A stretch of 64,000 bases of DNA from Cryptomeria japonica (Eukaryota; Streptophyta; Pinopsida; Cupressales; Cupressaceae). The stretch spans positions 312,251,664 through 312,315,663 of the forward strand of contig NC_081414.1 of the NCBI RefSeq assembly GCF_030272615.1, in the 5' to 3' direction. Shown piece after piece: positions 1 through 12,500 of this stretch (position 1 is its first letter; each line of letters opens with the position of its first letter). Under the pieces are notes generated by a model, which saw nothing but the letters and a program-made list of their open reading frames with translations, was not told the origin of the DNA and did not search any database. A program made the position numbers and the translations under genes.

Positions 1-1754
1 CAATCATGTAAGGAAAAATGATTGTCAGAGAATCTAGTAGTGCAAAATTTTAGGTTTTGCAAAAGGTATTCTTGGATGAATTTGACATGGAGAAAATAAA
101 AAATGTTGAATTTGGTCTGAGTGATGTTGAGTTGTAGAGAGTTAAGGAATTGGAGTGCAAAGGTCTAAATCTGTGTACTGAATTCCCTTGGTTTGATGAT
201 GTAGAGTTTATCAGGGTGATCCTTAGTCGTGTGTGGGGTGATAGCATCGTGTTCGACAAACACTATCTAATCACAAAAGAGGTTATCTCAGAGATCGCCG
301 GTTTATGCAATAATGAAGATGTTCCGACAAAGAAGTCAATTGAGAACAGAGAAGTGGAAACCCTAACTGACATAAAGGGTGATCAACAAACATTGATCAT
401 TGACAAGATCGTCAACCCTATGGTGAGGTATGTTGTCTACGATATTTCTTATAAGATATTTAAGGAATAGGGAAGGTGCCACTTTGGAAATTTTAGTGTA
501 TATGGCACATACGCTTGTAATGGAAAATAAATCATTCAACTTGTGTGAATTGTCGAGAGAATTATTGTTGGAAAATGTCAAGATGTCAAAAGTGCATAAT
601 TATCCCTTCTGATTTGGTTCATTGCTTGTATGTTTGATCATGTATTATCTAGGATCCTTTCCAACAAAAGAGAATGTTATATGGGAATCTGGTGTCCTGG
701 TTGCAAGGCAGATATTCAGGTATTTGAATAGTCTAGATAGTAAAGAGGAATCTTGTAAGGCATATTTCAAATCCTTTCTGGACATGTGGCGTGTTGGCCT
801 GGTATCCCCTGTTTCTGGTTTCGAAAGTTCTTCCTCTAGAAAGAGAAAAAGAAGATAGTCTATTTCTATGAGTGTTAAAGCAAGAAGGATTCACATAAGA
901 GAGTCATTGTTGTGATTGAGGATCTAGAGTCTCTTGTAGCTGAAGGAGAGGTGGTTGTGGAAGCTAAAGAATCAGATGATGAATCTAATTTGTTGGAGTT
1001 GGTTGGTAGCAAGCATGGAATCAAGAGAATTGATAAGATATGGTTGACCTCAGTTGAGTCAGATAGAATTGAAAATGTTTTGTTGAATCAGTTGATCCGG
1101 AATAGCATTAGCATTGAGGATAATGGTAATTTGCTTCCATAATCTCTTAGTGAAATTCTTAAGGAGAAGTTATCTAAGCAATCTGTTGAGGCTGGAGTAT
1201 CTGAGGAAAAAGGAATTGATGTGTAAAATCTATTGAATAAATGTGTTGATGCGCATAAATCTTTATCAGTGTGTATTAAGGAATTGAGAGACTATATCCG
1301 CAGTGTCAACGGAGTCTACAGGCATTGTATCTCTTGGCCGACAACAATGGTGAAGCACAAAGACAAAATTGATGTCATTGAAGATGAATTGAGAGCTTTA
1401 GGCAAATATTTTGATTTTATGGAATATAAGGATGGTGAGTAGAGGAAAAGAATAAACTCTCTTCAAGATGAACTCTTCTTATTGTAGAGGCAAAGAGAAG
1501 ACTTTGTAAGTATGTTTTGGAAAGTGAAAGAGATTGTTGAGGCAAAGTTGGAGAACTTTTCAACATTGCTTAGCAGTGCAGTTGAGTATAAGCAGAACCC
1601 ATATGATCCGGATAGTTTCTCCCATGGTGTTGACCTGTTAGTGGAATGCAAAAGCCTTTCAGTTAGAATTAAACTGGACATAAATTCTTGGGAGGTTCTT
1701 CTTTTGGAATTGATGGAGAAATACAAGCTTATATTTTTGAAGAAGAGCAGATGA
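1..1754 (+). pseudogene. Decayed second ORF of element A (unknown retroelement protein)
   Basis: This is a broken reading frame with many stops and some frame changes. Three blocks align by eye with the second ORFs of C and L. The first is about 150-470, a tryptophan-rich block with a T-K-E-V-I motif (compare ITKEIIHVITG in L). The second is near 610-780, where FGSLLVC matches L exactly and matches FGTLIVY in C. The third is a charged, helical C-terminal part (about 1233-1754). The function is not recognised. The W..x(n)..T.E.I..V.G.P pattern loosely recalls the plant mobile domain, but this is a guess. No nucleic-acid-processing catalytic motif is seen. The first bases of the window already lie within the frame, so the start is missing. 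Confidence 0.6.
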
Positions 1755-1961
1755 AGGTTCTATCTGGTTTGATTTGTGACAAATTTTGCAGTTGTGTATA
1801 TAGTTTATTTTTATTTCTTTTCTTTTTCATCAAATGCATCCTTTTCCCTTGATGTCAAAAGGGGGAGAAAGGAATGTGGATTTTAGAATCAAGGAGATGT
1901 ATAAGATAGGGGGAGTTGAGTTATATGTAGATATATTTTAGATATGTTTTGCCATCAATGA

Positions 1962-1974
1962 CAAAGGGGGAGAT
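1962..1974 (+). other. Polypurine tract of element A
   Basis: The purine run CAAAGGGGGAGAT ends directly at the LTR start (TGTTAG). It is the expected primer site for plus-strand DNA synthesis. Two similar tracts lie upstream, at about 1857-1870 and 1907-1914. Confidence 0.8.
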
Positions 1975-3296
1975 TGTTAGACTTGTGTGAATATTGTTGT
2001 CATTGATGTCAAACCAATCATCTGGTTTCAATCAAACAACATATTTAGTTCATTGTTGTCAATCCTGTTATTCAGTTTCATTTGGATGTTGTATCTAGTC
2101 GGTATGTGTAGAGTAGGGGTTGTGTCTTCTAGTATTTCTATGAGATGTAATGCAATAAGATGGAGTTGATATAATGGAGTGATTTCTGGAAGATCCCTAT
2201 CTCCAGAATTTTGAGTTATGCTTACATTGGTCCTGATAACAGTTACCTGTTCTGGTATCAACTATTTTGGTTATGTCAGGATGTATCGCTTCATTTCTCG
2301 TGGTCTGGTATCCTTGGTATGTGCAGAGTCTATATTTTAGAGTTTCGGAGATGTCATGATAGAGTTTTATAATAATGAGTCAGTATTTGTGGGTCTGAAT
2401 GACCCTATCTCATTCAGGTAATTAAGGTATATGCATCAGTAAAAGAATTATGTAAAAGGAAGTGTGTAAAGATCTTGCAGAGGTTGGATTAGTTATCATG
2501 TTTGTGTTCAAGGGTTTATTGGATAACGTGTTGTGCTAGGCCAACACATTATCCTCGTGTATGAGTCCTCTGACACATACACATATATACAAAGAGAGAG
2601 AGTGAGAGACAGAGAAGGATGTGATATGATGTGTGAAAAAGTGCATGGTGTGTCTGTGTGCATGAGTATTATGCAGGATAAATGAAGATTGCAAAGAAGC
2701 AAATGTGAAGTGTGAGTTGTAGACAATGAAGGCAGTTGGTACATAATCAGTGTGCAAATAGTGTTATAGTAATCCTTCACCGAATCTACTGCAAAGGATA
2801 GTTGTACAAAGATCTTTCATAGGATAAGTTGTAGGATTTTGAGAATTGTGATATGAGAATAACTTGGAATTGATCTCATACATTCGTAGATGCAATCCTT
2901 TTCAGTTCATTCATACCTATTGTAGTGAACATTTCAATAGTAAGCCATCTTTGTAACTTTGCAGTGAGCATTTCGACAGTGAGATGTTTTTGTAATTTGG
3001 TAGTGAGCCACCCAACAGTGAGCCACCCTTATGTAAAACACTGTATAATTAGTTATATTCTCCTGAGAGTTAACACTCTCTGTAGTTTTTCCCATTTGAG
3101 TTTTCCACGTATAAATTTCAATGTTTCTCTTGTGGTTGTGTTTTCATGTTTATTCCACATTTGTTGTTTTATGTAAAGTATAATTGATGAGTTTGATATT
3201 TCGAAAAAGGTTTAACTTTGGAGAAAGTTTTAGAATCTGTGGGAATACTGATTCACCCCTCCTCTTAGTTATCTGATTCCTTCAACCAATTCAACA
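1975..3296 (+). repeat. 3' LTR of element A (about 1.32 kb)
   Basis: The LTR starts TGTTAGAC immediately after the polypurine tract and ends TTCAACA. Near its start is TTGTCATTGATGTCAA (1997-2012), a motif also seen in the U3 of B and H. Near its end is GATTCACCCCTCCTCTTAGT (3250-3269), the U5 motif shared with C, L and J. The boundaries rest on TG...CA termini, the adjacent polypurine tract and these shared motifs. The second LTR is outside the window. Confidence 0.75.
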
Positions 3297-3600
3297 ATTG
3301 AGATTGTCTAAATCTTTTTTTCTTTTGTTTTTTACCCAATCTCCCAAGGGAGCATACCACCTTCCAAATTGGGGCATGCATCAGTTAATCTTTATTCTTT
3401 GAAACAATGTGACAAGTTGCATTGTCTCAATGAGGGCCAAAATGTAGACATCTAAAATTATCCCTTAATCAAATTATTTATTATTATTTATCTTATCATT
3501 TTATCCTAATGTCCTCTATTAATTAAATAAATATTTTTATCTATTAGATTAATTCATTAGCCTCTTCCACTATTGTTTTTATCGATAATTTTAGTGTATT
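3297..3600 (+). mobile_element. Remnant of Ty3-like element F: internal end and start of 3' LTR
   Basis: After A ends, 146 bases of internal non-coding sequence lead to an LTR start at 3443 (TGTAGACATCTAAAATTA). The first roughly 120 bases of this LTR match the solo LTR at 29988-30797, including the repeated AT-rich TTAATTAAATAAAT blocks. Similarity fades at about 3560-3620, so the LTR is truncated or heavily diverged. The TGTAGACAYCTAAAATT terminus is one I associate with conifer Ty3 elements (from memory). No coding sequence of F remains here. Confidence 0.55.
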
Positions 3601-6600
3601 TTATTAATCATAAACATAACGCATTACAACCATAGTTCCATGGGGTTTGTGGGTGTTTCCTCTAGGGAATGGGGGGACAAGTCTTGAGGATAGGGGTACT
3701 TGGGGCCTAAATTTTGGAGCATTGAGGGGATGGAAATGAGGGAGCGGTGCTAACATAATACATATATTACTTCAAAAAATAGTTTTAAAAAGATAAAGAT
3801 GTATAACATAATAAATAGAGTCTAGTATTCAAATGACAAATGTAATGCCTACCAAAATACCCTAGAGGAATACACTAACTAACATGCAAAAAGAGATAAC
3901 AATATATATTTTTTAAAACATCACATAAACTAATGCAACATAAACATGATCATCAACATTATACGGAAGCAGATATAAACATAGTTACATCAATAACATC
4001 TATTTTCCCTAGGGTATCTCAACGCCATTACTTAAACTAAACACTTAACAATTCCTAAACATGATAACATATTTACTTCCATAATCCAAATGGATTCTAA
4101 CTTATTATCATTAATTCCTTTCACATAATCACATATGGTTCATTACTTAAACCTAGAATGATTACATCCATCTATGAATACTCAAACCATCCCATGAGGT
4201 TCATTTTAAACTACCCATACCAAATGTTCCTATTCCAACCATTCATTTCTCTTAACATCAATTTACCATTTCAATACCAATTACCACATTATTAAACCAT
4301 AGCAATATTAACTAATCACATCATCACAAGCATGACACTAAGTACACATCCATAGATTCAATATCCATTATTCTCATTATTAATCATTCTTAAGATACAC
4401 ATGATACATCATTGCTTCCCTTATTAACATTTACTAGATACATGAATACAATGTCTTTTACAACAATGAGCACAGTTCTCAAATACAATTACACACACAC
4501 ACGTCAAATGAGTCATGTACAATAATCTGCTACAAATATCCATCCACGAGATGAAGAGATAAGAGATCCACATCCACGCAAGGCATCCAAAAAAAGCATC
4601 CCAAGGAAGAAAGGCACCAACCACCCAACCATGTGGAACCAAAGGAACCACCCCCATGATAGGAGATGACACAAGATCCCACATACACTCTAGATCTCAT
4701 CTGACACCTAACAACCAAAGAGGAAACCACTCTAACACAAACTAAGGAAAACATACCAAACAACCAAGAAACCCCCAGAGAAACCCCTGAGGTGACTCAA
4801 CATCAAGACATAAGGAACTAGGACCAACATGTAGAGAAAGAGTGTCATCACATGCTACCACATAGGATACACATGCGGAACCATCTCAACCTTTGAGGAA
4901 ATCAAGGTAGTACGGTTTACTCGGTTACCAGATCTACCACCTCACTTCAATCTCTGATCCATGAGACAGGTATTACAAAACACATTTGTTATCTTGTTTA
5001 TATGAGTTACTCTACCCAACCCACCTAATATTAATTATTATGTTATCACTTATCAATTACAATGGAAAACTTCCAATGAACTATCCAAATGGTCTAGACC
5101 CCGACTCTATTGCTCAAGAATCCTAGCAGTCTATTCCTCGTAACCTCAGCAGACTCATGGAAGACCACTCCCCTTAATCATGCACCTAGGCCTCAACAAC
5201 AAATGAAAACAAATAAGAAAGCTCACAAAACACAATTCGACTAACTAAGATAAAGTCTCATCAATGCATAATTTGAGCCAACAACATATATCACATAAGT
5301 CACATAGATCACACAACATCTTAGAGAAAAGAACCATTAACATAGCGAGGAATCACTCATCTTGCAATAACACAAATGATAAAATAATGCATCAAAACAC
5401 TACTCTGAACTTCCAATAGCACTCACAAACATACTCAGCCTCTGGATAGACCTCAACACAATCTGAGAAAACTAGAAAATCCAATCTAAAACTCTAAAAA
5501 TTTGGAAAAATAACCAAAACACAAGAAATAGCCAGAATCACGCATTTACAACATTCTACAGCACATTCATTAATTCATGCAGCGCATTCATTAATTCCTG
5601 CAGTGCATTTGTTATTTTTTGTAGCGCATTTACACAAAGTTTTCGTGCATATGTTAAATTCAATCACACATTTGTTAAATTCGGCCATGCATTTATTTTA
5701 TGCACATAGATGGCAAGGAGAAACTCGTGGAAAGAAAATAAAATCAAATACACTTCGAAAAGACCCAAATAAAGCTCATTGGAAATGCTCGGACAATACC
5801 AACTTAAGGGTGTCATCAAATCAAAACAACATAGATCCAATAAGAAGATTTCTCCACTCAAAACTTTACGGCATTAACCCAAAAATTCACAAAGATAGAG
5901 CTACTAAAGCCTCTCACAACCCATAACAAAAATTAGAACACTACAATACTCCAAAAGACAATAAGGGAATACCATCCCAACCCATCATACACACTCGACA
6001 CAAAAGGGGAGAAAACTCTAGGAAGTTCCTCTCACGTCAATGCCAGATCGAAGAACTCACAAAGAATTCCCAACAAATACAAATCCAAACTGAAAACATA
6101 CTATGCTATTGAAAATGTAAATCCAACTAGAAAATCAAAGGGAGAAATACAAGAATCCATCACAGACAAAAATACAGAGCCGTATATTCATGACTATAGC
6201 AATATCCCCAGTTTATTTTTCCCATTTTCTAAAGTTAAACCATAGGATAATTTTTATGCAAGGAAATATTTCATGAGCCAACTATACAAAACTATACTAA
6301 TGAATTATTTTGCCCAAAATTCTTGAGAATACACGGAGAAGACAATGTTTTCCAAATTGAAAATTGTAAAAGCTAGAACCTCCAATTTGGTGATATGCAG
6401 AAATGAAGAATTTGATGAAGAAAAATCCACAAGCCAAGCAATCCAAAATCCAAAATCCAAAATCCTTCAAGATCCAAAATCCAACTCCAGCAAAAAAAAG
6501 CCTTCGAAAAGCCAACCCCCGAGAAATCACAGGAAATCAAATAAATAGAAATCAACCCTAACTATGCAATAATATCGGCCAATAAGAATAATAGACTAAA

Positions 6601-7555
6601 TAATATTTCTTACCAACCCTTTCCAAAATACAAGGTAAGTATTAATAAAATAATATTTAATTTACTTACCCAATAACTCAACCAACCATATAACAAGGTA
6701 GGTAGGATAATATTTATTTAATCAACCCAAGAATGTAAATAATAAATCAACCAATACAATAATACTCATGGGCACAATTAACTATAAAGCCCAACAAATA
6801 AATATAATAAACCAAGGGCTATAAATAGATTAAAGCCACAATAAATAATCAGAGGCTATATAAATAATTAAATATCAAAGCCTTAATATTACAATTTAAT
6901 GATAATAATTCCAAACTAATTATTTAAATAATGGATAATAATTATCTAATGATTTAAAATCATTTATCCAATATAATCCAATATTACTCCCTCAATAATA
7001 TTAAATATTATTACCAACCATATATTTATTTTTTTATTATAAACTATATGTCTTATTAATTTAATTTAACATTATTAAACTATATAAATCAATTAATTAA
7101 TTAATAATTAAATCAATCATTACATACAACACTCGAAGCATACCAACAAAAGGTAACTCAAGAGATCACTTAACACTGAATAACAACTCACACAAAGACT
7201 GACAAGGGTGATCAATCTTAAACCTAGAGTGTAGAATGGGTTTTCATGTCATCTCCAATCAACTTTCCATTGGGATAAGACACGCTCAGACCTGTGAATC
7301 CTGGTGGAGTCAATGTCTGGAACCTGCAAATCCTACATCCACAAAGTCACAATACAACATATACAATATATAATACAAGCAAGTGATATAGAATCACAAT
7401 GGCACATCCCGCTCACAATGATTGATGTGACATCGTCCCTATCATGAAGACAGTAGAAGACACACACAAACAATCAAGAAATATCATAGTCATCCTCATG
7501 ATAGATAGGGTTAGTACATAATAAAATACCATCAAATCAACATTAAGTAGTGTTA
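3601..7555. other. AT-rich stretch without genes
   Basis: No supported coding region occurs here; the short ORFs are chance frames. Points seen: an LTR-like start TGTAATGCCTACC at about 3842 with no partner found, a long A/C-rich plus strand, a minisatellite at about 5538-5700 (listed separately), and a short AATCCAAA repeat near 6430-6490. The region is probably decayed LTR-element sequence, but I cannot assign its boundaries. Confidence 0.4.
5538..5700. repeat. Imperfect minisatellite, unit about 25-30 bp
   Basis: Units built around GCATTCATTAATTC / GCATTTGTTA repeat about six times, with words such as GCAGCGCATTCATTAATTC. The units are diverged and uneven in length. Confidence 0.55.
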
Positions 7556-7683
7556 GCCCCCCTACAATTTTCATTTAGAATGTTCACGCTTGTGGGTTGC
7601 CTTTGATGTCTTTATTTCTTTCGGGTCTTTTGTACCTTTTCGTTTTGATCCAAAGTCATTGAAATTTTAAAAACAGTTCAATA

Positions 7684-8070
7684 GGTTCAAGGTTCGAGGC
7701 TAGTTTTGAGAAAACGTCTCTAGCGGCCTTTATCTCCACTAAAGCAAACACGTTATTGTTATGTGTTTTGAACTTTGAACCCGTGAACCTTTTTAGTTCA
7801 AGGTTCAAAATGTCTTTTTTTTTTGTGAGTCATGGCTATGTAATGTTGTTTAACGAGTGAGTGTCAATATGTTTTAAGTCGGATTTGAACTTGAACCTTG
7901 AACTAATTGTCTTTTCGGTTCAACAGTTCAAAGGTTCAAAGTTCTTGCTTGTTAGTCATGTTTATTGCTCATTCCCAGTATTGTTTTGAGCCGCTAGTTC
8001 ATTGTTGTTCTTCTCAGATGAACTTGAACCATTGAACTCTTTGTAAGATGGTTCAAGGTTCATAAGGTTC
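7684..8070. repeat. Cluster of GGTTCAA / TTGAACC words
   Basis: GGTTCAAGGTTC occurs at 7684-7695, and related runs occur at 7795-7810, 7884-7903 (TTGAAC orientation), 7918-7944, 8020-8037 (TTGAAC orientation) and 8050-8070. The inverted runs at 7884-7903 and 7918-7944 can pair with only small bulges. The cluster lies about 500 bases upstream of the G ORF, perhaps in the leader or LTR of that element. No tRNA fold was seen around these B-box-like words. Confidence 0.6.
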
Positions 8071-8581
8071 ACTTCAAGTTGATTCTAAGACTTTGTTAAC
8101 ACTAAAAGCAACACGGAAAGAAGGAATATTCCCCACATTTAACAATTTAAAATTCCAAATTTGGAAAGTAATCATGAGAACATTAACTATTTATGCGAAA
8201 GTGATGGGCAATTAAGAAGGTGTCAGGTTTTCGGTCATTTCACTATTACTTCACACGCTTAAGTGAATCATTATGAAGCATGTGTGGTTTTCTTGGTACT
8301 TTCCCATCTGTTTAAAGGGGATATATGAATTCATTTTTATAATTTGTAAGGGTTACAGCTGCTGTAATTGAGCAAACTGGAGGCACCAAAGGTAAATTCA
8401 GATCTACTTTCCTGAGAAGGTTTCCAGATTCATGGTGGTAACGGGTAAGTTCAAACGATTCCCCTATGTTGTATTTATTTAGTTCTAAGGATTTATCACT
8501 ATAGGAAGAAAATATTTAGCTTGTTGGAGTAGAATTCTACCATGTTTTAGAATTCCTTGATTAAAATTAAAGATAGGCAGT

Positions 8582-11500
8582 ATGAGGCCGGTATTGCCGA
8601 AGCTTGGTCGGACTTCATGTATAGTGAGCATATTACCAGAGCTAGATGATACTTCCTTGGCTCACGTCAATCTAGAAGATTTCCTAGAAAGAACCAAGAA
8701 CCCTCAACCTGGTTCAATGATGGAGAAAATAGTGAGAAGTGGTCTCGTTGAAGCCATTGCATTTCCACTTGCCGCACCATGTCCAGATTTGGTGATTGCT
8801 TGCATGAATAGGTATGATACAGAGAATAGATGCATAAGAACTAGTAATGGTGAGCTGTTAGTTGGTATCAACAAGGAAATAGTAATGGTGGCAATGGGTA
8901 TCCCACACAAGGAATCATATGAGGATTGGTCTATTGGGACCTCATACGCCTTCTTCTAAGAGAAAAAGAGTATGTATAAGAGTGTAATTGCAAGAAATTG
9001 GCTCCTTAGGGTTCAAAAATGAGGTTCACGATTGCCAAAACCCCTGACTAGAGAGAACTTCATCACAGAACTGTGAGACATTGTTATACTACTGAATAGG
9101 ATAAAAGGGAACTCACACTCCTTTAACTAGGAAGATTGGATGTATTTTTACATTCAGGTGCTATTATCCGGTGACAAATATCTTGATTGGGCCCAGGTAA
9201 TTGCAGAGAGACTCCATGAAGGTTTGAGTAACTTTGTGGGTATGTCTAGTTTTTATATGTCCTCTTATCTTTTGTACATACTAGCTTGTACCAGAGATTG
9301 GCCTGGTTTGCTCAATGAACCATGGGTGGATGGCATGAAGGTGTATGATTATTACCCTTTGTTACATCAGTAGAAACATGTAGAACATATTACCAGATGG
9401 AATGGTGTCTTCATAGGGAGACTTGCTTTTGAACTTTAGGGTGATGTGAACAAGAGGATGTCAACTGAAGAAATGGAGTTAATAAGTATATACGATAACT
9501 TCTTCATTCAATTTCCTAGGTTCACCTATCTTTGGGTAGGTGGTTTCGAGGGCGAACCATTCGAGCTACCAAGTTATGCCTTCGATAGCTATGTACTTAT
9601 AGAGGTGAGCAGGTAACTAGCTCATATCGATAAAAAGTTGGAGGCAAAAGGCGAATTTGGAGTTGTCTTCCCCATTGAACTTGGATACTATAGCTGCAAA
9701 TCTGTATCTGATGCTCTAAATTTAGAATTGGAATTTAAGAGGATGAACCTGGAGCCCTATGTTTCAAGACGTAGGTTTGATAGCAGAGGTTATGTCGTGG
9801 AAAATGTAAATGTGGATGACCACTTCCATCATGAACCCCAGTTGGAAGATTACTGGGAGAATTGCAGTGATGATATGAGGTAAGAAGGACTGTGGACAAG
9901 ATTTACTCTATAGTAGATAATCACCATGAAGCTTCCTACCAATGTATCTAGAGTTCGAAACAGGGGAAGATATTCTAGATCCAGAATTTGACAAGGAAGT
10001 TCAAGGAAAGTCAATCCCTGAGATTGATTGGAATAAAAAGGAAGATGATAATGTTCAAGCTAAAACTTTCAATTTTGTTAGGAGAACTGAGAAGTGGTTC
10101 AGAGACCAAAAGTTTAAGAAAGGATCACTCATATCCTCCCATGAACCAAGAGTTGATTCACATATCGTGACTCAACTTCCTATTTCTTTCACTAATGAAA
10201 TTGTTGATGTTGCAGGTGGTTCAAAGCCAAGTGTTGAAAAAAACCAACCCAGGAGATCAGGAAGGTCACCATTAGGTTCTGTAGTAGCTCGAGTAACTAG
10301 GTCAAGGAGCAAGAAAAAGAGTAAAAAGCCAACATTGAGCTAGATTGTTGTGGACTTGGACCCTAGTGAAGAGGTAGAAGTAATAATAGAACAACAAGAT
10401 TTAGGTGAACCTATGGTGCAGGAAATAGACACAAGTAAAGAAACAGAAAGTGAATTGGATCCCATGAACACCCTGGTTATTTTCAATTCACTAGATACTC
10501 AAACAACTCCTCCACCTAAAGAACCTGCAAACACACCGCGATGGTTGGAAGCTATTGTTGGGAAGAAACGAAGTGTGGTTCCGATTACTATTCCTATATA
10601 TGACATGGTCAACAAGTGTCTTGGAAAGGTATCCAAGATGAAAAGACGCAGACAATGCTTGAGGTAGATGAAGCAACAAGTCATTGGACGACCGAGATAG
10701 ACAAGCCTATTCCAGACAAAGACATAGACAAGGTTACTGAGGATGAATTCATAGTTGAAAAGATTGATCTGGGGGTTGCTTCGTGAGCCATTGATATTAA
10801 ACATTTGGAGTCTTCCACGAAGAGAATGATTTCTAGAACATGGAAGGACGAGAAGGATAAAAGGGAGTTGAAGTAAATCATCGCTCAAATGGATGAGTAC
10901 ATAAATTCCATTCATCATCCAAATCCTCAACCCTTGTCATAGGTGGCAGTATCATTTGATCCCAAATCTCCAGCAAATCAAAAGATGTTGGATCAAGTCT
11001 AAAGAAATAGAATGGTCGCATAGATGGTCAATAGCTAGCTGGATCTTATAATTCAACAAGGTTCTGACTATATTGTCAGTTTGGTGAAAGTATATGAGGA
11101 TTCTGTGACTATGAGAAAAGAACTGGAATTAAAGGTCATTGCCTGGGAGAAAGAAAGGACCAAATGGGTAGCAGTTCTTGCATAGATAAAAGATATATAA
11201 AAATATGGAGTGATGAGGTTATTGGCTAAAAAGCCTATGGAAAGCCTGGATGATAATGTGTTATATGTGTCAAGGAAAAATGTGGAGTGGCATAATTCAA
11301 TTATCAAGCAGGGCCACAAAGAATCCACTAAACTGCTAAAAGGATTGACAGATTTAATTGATACAATGCAAAAGGATCTCAAATGCATTGACATCCAGCT
11401 TATGAAAGATGATTCCCAGAAAAGCAAAGCTGCCACAAAGATGATAAAAATCTTCCAAGAAAGGATAAAGCTCATTTGAAAGACAAAGCCCTTGACTACA

Positions 11501-11640
11501 GATGACTTCTCTAAAGTAGCCAGGATTGAGTCAATGCTCACGGTATGTTCTGATCATCTGGAAATGCACAAGGCAAGGGTGACACAAGTGAATATGGACA
11601 AGTAGGTTTGGAAGCAATGAATCCAGGACATTGGAATCCC
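8582..11640 (+). pseudogene. Decayed large ORF of retroelement G (unknown, perhaps plant-mobile-domain-like)
   Basis: An ATG at 8582 opens a frame that can be followed, with stops (mostly TAG/TGA) and a few frame changes, to about 11640. Recognisable blocks in order are: an N-terminal segment ending in INKEIVMVAMGIP; a W-rich segment at 9140-9373 (FYMSSYLLYILACTRDWPG); 9638-9883; a basic serine/lysine-rich segment ending near 10340; acidic segments; and a helical C-terminal part at 11210-11479. I recall similar long proteins only from retroelement-rich plant genomes and cannot name a function. The INKEIV..AMGIP block resembles the position of the plant mobile domain core, a weak comparison. 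There are no gag, protease or RT motifs. An LTR-like end follows at 11773. Confidence 0.5.
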
Positions 11641-11772
11641 CTACTTTCAGGTCATTTTGAACTTCTCGGTGACACATTTAGAATGGCGTGGTGTGTGCAG
11701 TTTTGTGGCAAAGCAGGATAGACCAGTGGCTCCCTCTGCCATGGTGGAGTCATGATTAATTAGGGGATGAGC

Positions 11773-12500
11773 TGTCAGCATTTTTGTAGCTGTTTATTTT
11801 AGTTTCTCTTGTTTTTAGCAAACAGTTTCTTTAACCTCTGGTTAAAGTAAAGTTTTAATGATTATGTAACAAATTATGAGCCTGGAGGCTATTTAAGCTA
11901 GGAAGTTAGTTTATGTTGGGGTCCAAAAAACTATGATTTTTCCAAGAACAAGTAGTATCTATTTTTCTGTGAGTTTTTTGAAATTTGGGATGATTGGTTT
12001 AGTAATGAAATGTTATGGTGTGCATTCTTTGAATCTATGTGTTTAAGGATTGGTTATTTTTCTTAAGAAACCAGCTAATGTGCATGATATCATTTTGTTA
12101 TCAGTTATTCCTATGTTTTCTGAAATCATTGTTACCATTATTTCCAAGTAAATTCATTATGGATTGAGTTGTGTTGATCCCCCTTGTCTTGTGAGGCATG
12201 AGAGAGAATCGATTAGAGTTCATATTGCTATGCATTTGCTTTTTCTCTAAATTTATGTGATGAACATGTGTGAAAATCGGAGTTTGTGAACTCTTATTTG
12301 ATCTACAGAATATTCTTTCTGTTTTATGTTAAAATCATTCCTTTGTGTTGATGGATGAATGCTAAAGCCTTTCCATGCTTTCTGGTTAAAAGTGTATTCA
12401 TTTCAAATTTTTCTAAATAAAATTCATTGTAAATCATATGAGGAGCTGCCCTCTAACACAGAGGATGGATTTTTAATTGATTCATCCAACTGTTGGTTTA
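11773..12500 (+). repeat. Probable 3' LTR of element G
   Basis: A purine-rich run (AGGGGATGAG) just before TGTCAGCATTTTTGTAGC looks like a polypurine tract followed by an LTR start. A TATA-like TATTTAAG lies at about 11891-11898. No matching 5' copy was found in 7.5-8.6 kb and no target duplication was recognised, so the right end is only approximate. Confidence 0.4.

Larger units (their letters stand above)
1..3296 (+). mobile_element. Non-autonomous LTR retrotransposon A, 3' part
   Basis: The window opens inside this element. It holds a decayed second ORF (to about 1754), a non-coding stretch with three purine tracts (about 1857, 1907 and 1964) and a complete 3' LTR (1975-3296). The 5' LTR, leader and first ORF lie outside the window. 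The five bases after the LTR (ATTGA) would be the right target-site copy, but the left copy cannot be seen. The ORF is homologous to the second ORFs of C and L, so A is placed in the same group. It inserted into the 3' end of older element F, whose last internal bases resume at 3297. No polymerase domain is visible in this part. Confidence 0.8.

Noticed and set aside
2568-2620. Purine-rich run and CA repeats as a regulatory array
   Set aside because: Short simple-sequence DNA inside LTR A, common by chance.
3600-3860. GCATTACA near 3627 and TGTAATGC near 3842 as ends of a small inverted-repeat transposon
   Set aside because: Only about 8 bases match, the words face outward/inward inconsistently with target duplications, and no flanking duplication was found.
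7684-8070. GGTTCAA words as Pol III B boxes or tRNA genes
   Set aside because: No A box at proper distance, no cloverleaf and no CCA-adjacent acceptor stem; the words occur in both orientations and far too often.
10499-10930. 143-codon minus-strand ORF opposite G
   Set aside because: Antisense shadow of the G reading frame, with no recognisable domain.
11068-11541. 157-codon minus-strand ORF
   Set aside because: Antisense to the helical C-terminal part of G; hydrophobic composition is explained by the complementary codons.
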